A stretch of DNA of 64,000 nt. Origin: UBA4416 sp038327195 (GTDB lineage: Bacteria; Bacteroidota; Bacteroidia; B-17B0; Aurantibacillaceae). The notes below the pieces were generated by a model. That model made no database searches and was not told where the DNA came from. It worked only from the letters and a program-made list of their open reading frames with translations. The position numbers and the translations under genes were made by a program. The DNA is taken from assembly GCA_038327195.1 (NCBI GenBank), contig JBBQKU010000020.1, positions 1-64,000 on the forward strand. The letters run 5' to 3'. Shown here piece by piece: positions 27,124 through 35,596 of this stretch. Each line of letters begins with the position of its first letter. Positions within the stretch are counted from its first letter, which is position 1.

Positions 27124-27921
27124 TTGAAAAAAGTAATTATCATATTCGCAAGTGTATTTATTTTTTGTTCCTTCATTCTACAAACGGATAAGGGATTTAA
27201 AACGATTGTGTTTAAGCAGCAAAATAGTCATATATGTATTGATGATTTTGGAAACACATATGTTATTACTAAATCTGAAATTTTAAAATACAATGTTACA
27301 GGTGAATTAATTAAATCGTTTAGCACTAAGCGTTATGGTAGCATTGATTTTGTAGACGTAACTAATCCTCTTAAAATATTGGTTTATTATAAAGATTTTC
27401 AACAAATCATATTTCTGGATAATCAACTTACAGCTTCTAGTAATATGATTTCTTTAGAAACAATTGGTTTGGAGCAAACAAGTTTAGTTTGCACTTCGGC
27501 AAATAATAGTTTTTGGTTATATAATAAACAAAATAATTCATTACTACGATATAGCGAAAAATCTCAACAATTAGTTAAGATAGACAATCTTAAGCGTATT
27601 TTAGATATTGATATCAAGCCAAATTTCATGAAGGAAAAAAGTAATTATTTGTATTTGAATTGCCCAAATGAAGGTATTTTAGTTTTTGATATTTACGGCT
27701 CATTTTTAAAAACAATTCCAATCAAAAATATAACGGAGTTTGATATTCAAAACAGTAATGTGTTTTATTTTAAAAACAAAACGTTGAATGAGTATAGTTC
27801 ACAAACATTTAATACTACCCAAAAAGAATTTACAGACTCATTGTTGAGCACTGTTTATTGGCAAAATAATGTTTTTTATAAAGTCTTTCAAGATTCCTTA
27901 ACACGAGAAATTGTTAAATAA
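27124..27921 (+). CDS. Secreted protein of unknown function, possible beta propeller
   Basis: A 265-residue protein beginning at TTG (27124) with KKVIIIFASVFIFCSFILQT, an export signal. The rest is repetitive beta structure with recurring short phrases of the type ICIDDFGNTYVITKSEILKYN, SFWLYNKQNNSLLRYSEK and LYLNCPNEGILVFDIYGSFLKTI, which resemble propeller blades. No enzymatic motif. It is 39 bases after ppx and may be co-transcribed. I do not recognise the family with certainty. Confidence 0.75.
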   Translation: MKKVIIIFASVFIFCSFILQTDKGFKTIVFKQQNSHICIDDFGNTYVITKSEILKYNVTGELIKSFSTKRYGSIDFVDVTNPLKILVYYKDFQQIIFLDNQLTASSNMISLETIGLEQTSLVCTSANNSFWLYNKQNNSLLRYSEKSQQLVKIDNLKRILDIDIKPNFMKEKSNYLYLNCPNEGILVFDIYGSFLKTIPIKNITEFDIQNSNVFYFKNKTLNEYSSQTFNTTQKEFTDSLLSTVYWQNNVFYKVFQDSLTREIVK

Positions 27922-28007
27922 AATTCATTCTATTTTATACAAATAGATGCAAAACAATTAGAACTAAAATTTCAAACCCTTTCATACAAACTAATTCATA
28001 CGTTAGT

Positions 28008-28146
28008 AATTGTGCGGCTGTTTTGGCGAAAAGGTGCGAAATCCTAGTTTTTATGGAGGTGAAGCGAAGTTTTTTTGCGTGAATAAAAACGGATTTGGCT
28101 TTTCGTCTTGATTTTTTTGCTTCTTTTTGATTAAGCAAAAAGAAGA
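28008..28146. repeat. Structured intergenic repeat with two hairpins
   Basis: GC-richer block between converging genes. AATCC-TA-GTTTTTAT (28040-28054) can pair with ATAAAAACGGATT (28083-28095). CTTCTTTTTG (28120-28129) pairs perfectly with CAAAAAGAAG (28136-28145) around a six-base loop. A short frame on the minus strand here looks spurious. Similar blocks ending in a CTTCTTTTTG hairpin occur, from memory, as interspersed repeats in Bacteroidota. Confidence 0.5.
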
Positions 28147-28184
28147 AGAAAAGAATGAGACTTTTTGAGCTAACCTTAAATAAA

Positions 28185-29879
28185 TTAATTCAATAATTCG
28201 TATTCACTTTTTATAAAATCAGCTAATTCTTTTACGTATTCAGGCGAAAAATCAAATTCAATACCTGCTGCATCATATAATTCTGGAATTGTTTTGGTGT
28301 AGCCCAGAGCTAATGCGTTTTTATAATTTTGTAAGGCAACCGTTGGATTTTGTTTATAGCTTCTCCAAACAGCAATTGCTCCAAGTTGCGCCATGCCATA
28401 TTCAATATAATAAAATGGAACTTCATATAAGTGTAATTGTGATTGCCACGAGCGTTTTAAATTATTTTCTAGTCCAGAATAATCAATAACACCTGTGCCA
28501 AAATCAGACGTTAAACTTAACCAATATGCATAACGTTCTTCATGGGTGTGAATTGGGTTTGTGTAAACCCAATGTTGAAATTTATCAATCATTGCTATCC
28601 ATGGCAAACCTTTTAGAACATCATCTAATTGCTCTTTTTTAGCACGTTTTAATTCATCTGCATTTTCAAAAAATGCATCCCAATGTTCCATACTAATTAA
28701 TTCCATACTCATACTTGCAAGCTCAGCAACTTCACTTGGTGTGCTTTTAAATTCAGTTAATTCTAATTCTGCTGCTAAAAAAGCGTGAACAGCATGACCG
28801 CCTTCATGAACCATCGTTACCATATCTCTTAATAAACCAACAGCATTCATAAATATAAATGGCACATCGGTTTCCATCAATGGATAATTATATCCGCCTG
28901 GCGCTTTTCCTATGCGTGATTCTAAATCCAAGCGATTCATAGTTTGCATGGTAGTTATGCAGTCGGCAAAATACGGGTCAATCGTTTTGAAACAATTTAT
29001 CGTTTTTTCTGTCAAATCTTTTCCAGTTGTAAATGGTTTTAATGATTCTTTTCCATCCGCATCAACAGCTGTATCCCAAGGCCGATAAATCTCTAATTTT
29101 AATTTGTTTTTTCTTACGTCTTCATTTTGTTTAATGAGTGGAACAATATGTTTTTGTATGGCATCATGAAAATTATAGCAATCATTTACTGTATAATCAA
29201 ATCTCCCTAATTCATCATGTTTAAAATCTCTATAATTTTTATAGCCAGTGTTTATTGCTGTTTGATGACGTAGTTTAATTAATTCATCATACAGTTTATT
29301 GAGTGTTTGTTCGTCTTTACCTTTTCGCTCTTGTATTTGACCATAAATAGTTTCGCGAAGTATTCTGTCGTTGCTTTTAAAATAGGTGGCCGCTTTTTGT
29401 AAGGTTATTTCTTCATTATTATAAACAATAGTTTGAGCGGCTGAAATATTTCCAAATTCTTGTTCCTTTTGGCGGAGCTCAGTGTTAAGTGGAATATTAA
29501 TTTCTCTATATAATTCAATACTTTTTTTTACGCCTCTTACATAAACAAAATACGTATCTTTTGGTAAATCATTTATAAAAGCGCACTCAACCAATTTTTT
29601 GTTTAGGGCATTGGTATATGGTGTAAGAAGTGGTTCAATTTCTGTTACAAAAAAATTAAATTCATTTTGTAAAGTTTCATCTTGAGTGTTACAAGTCATT
29701 TTAATATAACGCCATGCACCATCTTCGCTTATTACAGCGGCTACCTCACTATTATCTTTTAGCCACTGTTGTAAATCTCCAACCGAGCTAATCGCTCTGT
29801 TTGTGAGTTCATCTAAAATTGGCTTTAGATGTTCCCAAGTTGTTATTTTGAATGCAGGTGATAGATAATGTCTATGCAT
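28185..29879 (-). CDS. M3 family oligoendopeptidase
   Basis: A 564-residue zinc metallopeptidase of the thimet/PepF family. The HEXXH motif is HEGGH at residues 358-362, followed by the glutamate zinc ligand region in FKSTPSEVAELASMSMELI. Typical PepF features are YPLMETDVPFIFMN before the active site and YYIEYGMAQLGAIAVW near the C-terminus. It is cytoplasmic (no signal peptide) and trims oligopeptides. Length is normal. Confidence 0.95.
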   Translation of the reverse strand: MHRHYLSPAFKITTWEHLKPILDELTNRAISSVGDLQQWLKDNSEVAAVISEDGAWRYIKMTCNTQDETLQNEFNFFVTEIEPLLTPYTNALNKKLVECAFINDLPKDTYFVYVRGVKKSIELYREINIPLNTELRQKEQEFGNISAAQTIVYNNEEITLQKAATYFKSNDRILRETIYGQIQERKGKDEQTLNKLYDELIKLRHQTAINTGYKNYRDFKHDELGRFDYTVNDCYNFHDAIQKHIVPLIKQNEDVRKNKLKLEIYRPWDTAVDADGKESLKPFTTGKDLTEKTINCFKTIDPYFADCITTMQTMNRLDLESRIGKAPGGYNYPLMETDVPFIFMNAVGLLRDMVTMVHEGGHAVHAFLAAELELTEFKSTPSEVAELASMSMELISMEHWDAFFENADELKRAKKEQLDDVLKGLPWIAMIDKFQHWVYTNPIHTHEERYAYWLSLTSDFGTGVIDYSGLENNLKRSWQSQLHLYEVPFYYIEYGMAQLGAIAVWRSYKQNPTVALQNYKNALALGYTKTIPELYDAAGIEFDFSPEYVKELADFIKSEYELLN

Positions 29880-29909
29880 GATATTTGTTTTTTGAAATTG
29901 AATATATAA

Positions 29910-29940
29910 AAAAAGGTTGATGAATTAATCAACAACCTTT
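29910..29940 (-). terminator. Rho-independent terminator of the DUF5606 gene
   Basis: On the minus strand AAAGGTTG-TTGAT pairs with ATCAACCTTT across a short AT loop, with a small bulge. It is followed by a run of T (complement of the A run at 29908-29915). It begins 28 bases after the DUF5606 stop and separates that gene from the M3 peptidase gene. Confidence 0.7.
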
Positions 29941-29967
29941 CTTTTTGTATTTTATAATGTTTTATTA

Positions 29968-30516
29968 TTAAGCTACACCAGTTTTTCTAACGCCAGCTGT
30001 TTTCTTAACACCAGTGCTTGTTTTTGCTTTGGTAGTATCTTTAGTTGCTGTTTTTTTAACAGTTGCTTTTTTCTCAGTTGCTGCTTTTACTAATTTCTCA
30101 GTTGCTTCATCCTTATTAGCTGAAGCTTCTTTTACTTTAAGATTTCCTGTAGATTGTAATCCGTTATACCAAGTAAATAATTTCTTCATGTTACTTGTGT
30201 AAACACGCTCTTTATCATATTCAGGTAATACAGATTCAAAATAAGCTGCTACAGCTTTATCATCTGCTTTAGAATCTAAACAAGCGCCACCTTTTTCTTT
30301 ATCAAAAATTGATTTCATGATTTCAGAAACTGGCTTATCTTCTCCAGTAGTAAACATACTGATGTCTTCTAATGAACTTACTTTAGCTGTTGAGCTAATT
30401 GAAGTACGCTTTTTATCAGCTAATCCTTCTACTATAATTCCGTTTTTTGATTGAGCCACTACTTTGTAAAGTCCAGATTGGCCACTAATTGCAATAATTC
30501 CTGTTAAATCGATCAT
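29968..30516 (-). CDS. DUF5606 protein with lysine/alanine/threonine-rich histone-like tail
   Basis: A 182-residue cytoplasmic protein. Residues 1-~125 form the DUF5606 region (DLTGIIAISGQSGLYKVVAQSKNGIIVEGL..., then FESVLPEYDKERVYTSNMKKLFTWYNGL). Residues ~135-182 are a low-complexity Lys/Ala/Thr tail with repeated TKK/VKK/KT motifs, like a histone H1 tail. The family is Bacteroidota-specific and of unknown function. The tail suggests binding to DNA, RNA or polyphosphate; this is inference. It has its own promoter and terminator. Confidence 0.88.
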   Translation of the reverse strand: MIDLTGIIAISGQSGLYKVVAQSKNGIIVEGLADKKRTSISSTAKVSSLEDISMFTTGEDKPVSEIMKSIFDKEKGGACLDSKADDKAVAAYFESVLPEYDKERVYTSNMKKLFTWYNGLQSTGNLKVKEASANKDEATEKLVKAATEKKATVKKTATKDTTKAKTSTGVKKTAGVRKTGVA

Positions 30517-30538
30517 GTTGTTTTATTATATTAAGTAA

Positions 30539-30569
30539 CAAAAATAGTGTTTTTTGCTTTTAAAACAAT
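30539..30569 (-). promoter_or_regulatory. Promoter of the DUF5606 gene
   Basis: Reading the minus strand, ATTG (complement of 30566-30569) is followed after 19 bases by TATTTTTG (complement of 30539-30546). This fits the Bacteroidota primary sigma consensus TTTG-N19-TAnnTTTG. The -7 element lies 22 bases upstream of the ATG. Confidence 0.6.
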
Positions 30570-30660
30570 AAAATAGTGTATCTTTTAGTGAAAGTATGAT
30601 ATTATGCAAGTTTTGCACATTTTTATATTGTTTATTTGATTTTTAGCACGAAATTGTTGT

Positions 30661-32715
30661 ATGATTTTTTGTAGAATTATATTTATATGGATTTTATTAG
30701 CATATGTTAATGGCTTTTCTCAATCAAAATATGATACAAGTGAATTCAGAAAAAATTATAAATTAATAGATAGAACTCTTGAGCGAAACGTAGATTCATC
30801 TTTCATACTAATAAAGTCAGAATTGCAAAAGACTTTAAGAGGAAAGTACGCTTATGGTTATTCTAAAACTAATTTGCAACTAGCTCGATATTATACTTTA
30901 AAAGGAAAAGTAGATTCAGCATTAATATTTCTTCCAATTGCAATAAAGTATGCAAGAGTTAGCAAAGATACAGCACTTCTCGTTTCTAGTTATTTATTTT
31001 ATGCTAGGTCTTTATCTACGCTTTCACAATATAATAAAGCAATCGAACAAACCTTAATTGCTCAACGTTATGCTGAAAATTATAAAGATTATAAAATAAA
31101 AATTAAGTTGTTTCATGATTTAGGTTTTGTGCATAGTGGAATAGGGTTGCACAAAAAGGCAATTAGCTATTACCTTAAGGGTTTAGAAATTAGTCAAAGT
31201 AATAAAGACACATTTAATTTTGCTAATATTTCGGCCAGACTTGGTGGTGAATTTCAATATTTACATTTGAACGATTCAGCTTTGAAATTTAACCTTCAAG
31301 GTTTAAATAATTTCACACTTATTAAACATAAGCGTGGTATTGGTGCGTCAATGGTTAATTTATCAAGTACATACATTGCTTTAAAACAATATGATAAGGC
31401 CATTAAGATTACAGAAGAGGCTATTTTAATTCGGAAAGAATTAGGAGATGATTATGCAGTAACAATGCTTAAAGCGAACTTAACGGATTGTTATTTTGAT
31501 AAAAAGGATTATCAAAAAGCATTGGAGCTTGCCATTGAATGCGAAATACTTGCTAAAAAGCAAAATGAAAACGAACTCATTCAACAAAACTATAATTCCT
31601 TACGTAAAATTTATCACGCCATTAATAATAATAATTTAGCTTATCTATATGCAAGTAAACTAATTGTTTTAAAAGATTCAATTTTTGAAAAAACAAATAT
31701 TAAAGCCATTAATGAGCTACAAACCAAGTATGATACCGAAAAAAAGGAACAAGAAATAGCCTTGTTACAAATTGCAAGTAAAAGTGCTTCGCAAAAATCT
31801 AAGTCAGATCGTAATACTAGAAATTTAATTATTGGTTCCATTAGTTTAATAGCTTTTTTAATTGCAGTATTTGCTGGGCTATTATTTAAACGATTTAAAA
31901 TAATTAATAAACAAAAAGATATTATAGAAAAGCAAAAAGAATTTGTTGATGAAAAAAACAAAGAAGTTACAGATAGCATTTATTATGCTCTAACCATTCA
32001 GCAAGCTGTAATACCCAGTGAAATAGATTTAAAAGAAGATGTTAAAGATGTCATGGTGTTTTTTAAACCAAAAGATATTGTGAGTGGTGACTTTTATTGG
32101 CACACTAAAATTAATAACTATGTTTTTTACATAATGGCTGATTGTACAGGACATGGAGTACCAGGCGCTTTTATGAGTTTAATGGGAATAAATTATTTAA
32201 GTGAAATTATAAACGAGAAAAAAATTGTTGATACCGCTGATATTTTAAATATCCTTCGCGAAAAAGTAATTAGTAACCTTAATAAATCGAACTCTACTGT
32301 GCAAAAACGAGATGGTATGGATTTGGTATTATTTAGGCTCGATTTAAATACACTTGAGATGCAGTTTTCTGGAGCAAATAATTCGATTTATCTTTTAGAT
32401 AATAATCAATTAGAAGAGTTAAGAGGAAACAAAATGCCTATAGGCTTGCATAGTGGCGACTTTTTAAAATTTACAAGTATTACAAGGCAATTAACTAAAG
32501 GCAATAAAATTTTCGCATTCACGGATGGCTTTCCTGATCAATTTGGTGGCGAAAAGGGTAAAAAATTTATGTATAAAAAATTAGAAGGCCTAATTACTGA
32601 AAATTCAAAAACTCAGTTTTCTGAATTTAAAATAAAGCTTGCTAATGAATTTGATAATTGGAAAGGCTTAAACGAACAAATTGATGACGTTGCCTTTTTA
32701 GGAATTGAGATTTAA
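30661..32715 (+). CDS. TPR-repeat membrane protein with SpoIIE phosphatase domain
   Basis: A 684-residue protein: signal peptide (1-20), periplasmic tetratricopeptide repeats (~30-345), one transmembrane helix (388-408), a short coiled coil (~412-440), then a cytoplasmic SpoIIE/PP2C-like serine phosphatase (~455-684). Catalytic metal sites are VSGDFYW (Asp477), ADCTGHGVPGAFMS (Asp494 region), TDGFPDQFGG and DDVAFLGIEI. Such receptors are abundant in Bacteroidota and probably dephosphorylate an anti-sigma-factor antagonist with a STAS fold. No kinase partner is adjacent; STAS-like proteins occur elsewhere in the window. Confidence 0.92.
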   Translation: MIFCRIIFIWILLAYVNGFSQSKYDTSEFRKNYKLIDRTLERNVDSSFILIKSELQKTLRGKYAYGYSKTNLQLARYYTLKGKVDSALIFLPIAIKYARVSKDTALLVSSYLFYARSLSTLSQYNKAIEQTLIAQRYAENYKDYKIKIKLFHDLGFVHSGIGLHKKAISYYLKGLEISQSNKDTFNFANISARLGGEFQYLHLNDSALKFNLQGLNNFTLIKHKRGIGASMVNLSSTYIALKQYDKAIKITEEAILIRKELGDDYAVTMLKANLTDCYFDKKDYQKALELAIECEILAKKQNENELIQQNYNSLRKIYHAINNNNLAYLYASKLIVLKDSIFEKTNIKAINELQTKYDTEKKEQEIALLQIASKSASQKSKSDRNTRNLIIGSISLIAFLIAVFAGLLFKRFKIINKQKDIIEKQKEFVDEKNKEVTDSIYYALTIQQAVIPSEIDLKEDVKDVMVFFKPKDIVSGDFYWHTKINNYVFYIMADCTGHGVPGAFMSLMGINYLSEIINEKKIVDTADILNILREKVISNLNKSNSTVQKRDGMDLVLFRLDLNTLEMQFSGANNSIYLLDNNQLEELRGNKMPIGLHSGDFLKFTSITRQLTKGNKIFAFTDGFPDQFGGEKGKKFMYKKLEGLITENSKTQFSEFKIKLANEFDNWKGLNEQIDDVAFLGIEI

Positions 32716-32862
32716 TCTTATTTTTTTACATAAACTATAGAAATTGTTTTGTGTACTATTCCTAATACAAATACTTTTCATTTTTAATCTTTTTCATTTA
32801 ACACACTGCTATTCATGCACTTTACATGTTCTTATTTTTAATACTATAAAACATAGCAACCT

Positions 32863-32883
32863 AATACTATATGTTGTAGTATT
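32863..32883. promoter_or_regulatory. Palindromic operator-like site over the polymerase promoter
   Basis: AATACTA (32863-32869) and TAGTATT (32877-32883) are perfect inverted arms around TATGTTG. The right arm overlaps TATTTTTG (32880-32887), a TAnnTTTG-type -7 element, and the ATG of the Y-family polymerase is at 32895. A dimeric repressor bound here would block transcription. The transcript would be nearly leaderless. Confidence 0.5.
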
Positions 32884-32894
32884 TTTGCATTACT

Positions 32895-34214
32895 ATGGTA
32901 ATTACCGCAAAATTAACTCCTAATAAACAAGCTCGTGTATTGTTTGTGGATATGAATAGCTTTTTTGCAAGTTGCGAACAGCAAGTCAATTATTATTTAC
33001 GAGGCAGGCCAGTAGGCGTTTGTGTATATCCCGGAAAATTCGGTTGCATTATTGCGCCAAGTATTGAAGCAAAAATAATGGGCGTTAAAACTGGTATGCG
33101 TTTAAATGAGGCCATGTTATTATGTCCGCAACTTATTCCGTTAGAAACAAACCCAGAGCGTTATAGGCAATTTCATGTAAAAATAATGGCAGTTTTAAGA
33201 AAGTATAGTGATAACGTTTATCCTAAAAGCATTGATGAAGCGGTAGTAGATTTAACAAATTATGAACTCATACACAAAGATGTATTACAAGTTGCTAGAG
33301 ACATTAAAGACACTATTAAAAATGAAGTAGGCGATTGGTTAAAATGTTCAATTGGAGTAGCTCCAAATTCTTTTTTAGCAAAATTAGCCTCTGATATTCA
33401 AAAACCTGATGGGCTAACCATCATTGATAGTAATAATATTGATGCTGTATTTTCGAAATTAAAATTAACAGATTTTCCAGGAATCGCCAATCAAATGGAA
33501 ATACGTTTAAATAAAGGTGGCATAACAACTCCTTTAGAAATGAGATATGCATCTCCCGAAAATTTAAAAGCAATACTACGCAGCATAGCAGGTTATCATT
33601 GGCATTGCCGATTAAATTTTATCGAAATAGATTTAGATAATGAACATGATTATAAATCGATGCAAGCTATGCGGCATTTGTCTAAAGATCAACGAAAAAC
33701 AATAGATGGTATAAATGATATTTTTTTAACTCTATGTTTAACTCTTGAAAAACGCATGGTGCAACGTCAATTTTTTTGCCATCAATTAGGCTTCTCTATT
33801 AAATATGCGAATGATAATAGATGGGATGATTTTATAAAAACACAAACTCCGTTACAAGATGGTGTAGAATTATTTAATGCCTTCACTTCACGCATGAATG
33901 AGTTTACAAAAAAAACAAAAACAGATTCGCTTATTAATTCAGGCATTATCAGTATTTCCATTTATGTATCGCATTTTATAAAAAGTGAATTAGTTTCTTA
34001 TAATTTGTTTGAAGACAATACGAAAAAGAATAAGTTAAGGCAAACTGTTTATGACTTAAAAGAACGTTATGGTAAAGAAAAAATACAACGTGCTATAGAA
34101 ATTAAAGAAGAAGGAACATATAAAGATGTGATTGGCTTTGGTTCAGTAAAAGATTTAGAAGAAAGTGAAGACGGTAAAGCAAACGAAACAGACCTATTTT
34201 ATTATTTTGATTAA
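32895..34214 (+). CDS. Y-family DNA polymerase (DinB/UmuC-like)
   Basis: A 439-residue translesion polymerase. LFVDMNSFFASCEQQ has the first catalytic Asp (Asp19), and KSIDEAVVDL has Asp114-Glu115. The thumb helix-hairpin-helix lies near LKLTDFPGIANQMEIRL, and the little-finger domain extends to ~380. The SIDEA catalytic motif is intact. It synthesises across lesions at low fidelity. The ~60-residue C-terminal extension (RQTVYDLKERYGKEKIQRA) resembles that of DinB proteins of Bacteroidota. The palindromic site at its promoter suggests damage-inducible repression. DUF72 follows after five bases. Confidence 0.92.
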   Translation: MVITAKLTPNKQARVLFVDMNSFFASCEQQVNYYLRGRPVGVCVYPGKFGCIIAPSIEAKIMGVKTGMRLNEAMLLCPQLIPLETNPERYRQFHVKIMAVLRKYSDNVYPKSIDEAVVDLTNYELIHKDVLQVARDIKDTIKNEVGDWLKCSIGVAPNSFLAKLASDIQKPDGLTIIDSNNIDAVFSKLKLTDFPGIANQMEIRLNKGGITTPLEMRYASPENLKAILRSIAGYHWHCRLNFIEIDLDNEHDYKSMQAMRHLSKDQRKTIDGINDIFLTLCLTLEKRMVQRQFFCHQLGFSIKYANDNRWDDFIKTQTPLQDGVELFNAFTSRMNEFTKKTKTDSLINSGIISISIYVSHFIKSELVSYNLFEDNTKKNKLRQTVYDLKERYGKEKIQRAIEIKEEGTYKDVIGFGSVKDLEESEDGKANETDLFYYFD

Positions 34215-34219
34215 GGTAA

Positions 34220-35122
34220 ATGAATTTTGGTAGAATAAAAGAATTAGACTCAATTAATTACACATTACCTCAAAATCATATTGGGAATGAAAAAGTATTG
34301 GGTAATATAAAATGTATTAAACCTAAAGTATACGTTGGCGGTGTACTTTGGAGCGATGAAGCTTTTGTTGGGACAATTTATCCAAATTGGGCAAAGGCTA
34401 TAAACTATTCAAAATATTATACAAGACAATTTAATACCATTGAACTCAACTCAACACATTATCGTATACCAGAAATTCAGAAAATTCAAAAATGGTACGA
34501 ACAATCTCCTCCTGACTTTCGGTTTTGTCCAAAAATACCACAAGCTATTAGCTATAGCAGAAATTTATCCGAGACCATATATTACTTAAATGAATTTCAT
34601 AATGCGATAAAAGCATTTCAAGACAAACTAGGAATGTGTTTTTTGCAATTACCGCCACATTTTGCCCCAAATAGGTTAAATGAACTTTTAGATTTTTTAG
34701 ACAATAGCCCTATTCGAAATTTAGCTATAGAATTGCGGCACCCCGAATGGTTTACCGAAAAACTAGCCTTAAACGTATTGTCTAATTATTTATATAAAAA
34801 CAACATGACTTTAGTATTAACAGATACGCCAACACGAAGAGATGTATTGCACATGCGGTTAACTAATAAAACAGCATTAATTAGGTTTAATGCTAACGAT
34901 AAACATGAAAGTGATTATAAAAGAATAAACGAATGGATAGAGCGTTTATATACATGGATGCAATTAGGATTAGAAACTATTTATTTTTTTATACATACGC
35001 CTAATCAAATTAACATGCCCGAATTGGTAACCTATTTTATACAACAACTTAAAAAAGAATGTGGCATTACACTTACGCCTCCAAAAATTAAAACCATAGA
35101 AATTGAAAATAAGTTATTTTAG
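34220..35122 (+). CDS. DUF72 family protein
   Basis: A 300-residue protein with the DUF72 TIM-barrel pattern: KVYVGGVLWSDEAFVGTIYPN near residue 35, FNTIELNSTHYRIPE, FRFCPKIPQAISY, LGMCFLQLPPHF and NLAIELRHPEWF. The family (E. coli YecE) lacks a proven reaction. It is five bases after the polymerase gene, so both probably share the operator-controlled promoter, which would link it to DNA stress in this organism. Confidence 0.9.
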   Translation: MNFGRIKELDSINYTLPQNHIGNEKVLGNIKCIKPKVYVGGVLWSDEAFVGTIYPNWAKAINYSKYYTRQFNTIELNSTHYRIPEIQKIQKWYEQSPPDFRFCPKIPQAISYSRNLSETIYYLNEFHNAIKAFQDKLGMCFLQLPPHFAPNRLNELLDFLDNSPIRNLAIELRHPEWFTEKLALNVLSNYLYKNNMTLVLTDTPTRRDVLHMRLTNKTALIRFNANDKHESDYKRINEWIERLYTWMQLGLETIYFFIHTPNQINMPELVTYFIQQLKKECGITLTPPKIKTIEIENKLF

Positions 35123-35596
35123 AAATTGATAATTGTGTTGCTGAATAATTTCAATAACACACATTATATATATTGATATTGATCATCGAAATAAAAGAAA
35201 AGAAGTGAAAAATAAGTTTGAATCTCACTTTATATTAAAAAATCCATATTAATAGTAAATTATCATAAACTTAATGTGTCAAATTGCTTGCTAACACTGC
35301 CTTAAAAATTGTTTTCATGTGCTTTTCGCATATCTACTTAATAAAAAAATGTAACCAACAAAATCTATTTATAGTTTTTTTTCATTTTTTTTTATAAATC
35401 GCTAATACCTTTTAATGATGGGGATTTCGTCGGTTTTAAACTTTTTATGTTAATAGCAGAATGTTAAAAAAAGGTCACTAATGTTAATTTCATTTTTAAA
35501 AAATGCAATCATTTTTCGTGATGTTTGTAAAGCGAATATTAAAAATATCTCTGCACAATTTTGTAAAGAGAACTATATATATAAAAGATTATAACT
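35123..35596. other. AT-rich 474-bp leader region upstream of nrdB
   Basis: No plausible gene. Just after DUF72 an imperfect hairpin (GTGTT...TGAA/TTCA...AACAC, 35134-35160) may terminate transcription. Three copies of ATGTTAA (35447-35453, 35461-35467, 35481-35487) are clustered 110-150 bases before nrdB; a fourth lies in the nrdB-nrdA spacer at 36676-36682. TTTTG (35559-35563) lies 34 bases before the nrdB start, but I see no good TAnnTTTG partner. A large regulated leader is plausible for ribonucleotide reductase, but nothing is proven. Confidence 0.5.

Noticed and set aside
27935..28138. Basic 67-residue frame on the minus strand
   Set aside because: Falls within the structured repeat block; its Lys/Arg richness comes from the repeat's A/T-rich hairpin.
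35150..35180. NrdR-box-like ACAC...ATATAT stretch upstream of nrdB
   Set aside because: Poor match, single copy, and over 400 bases from the gene; AT-rich background explains it.
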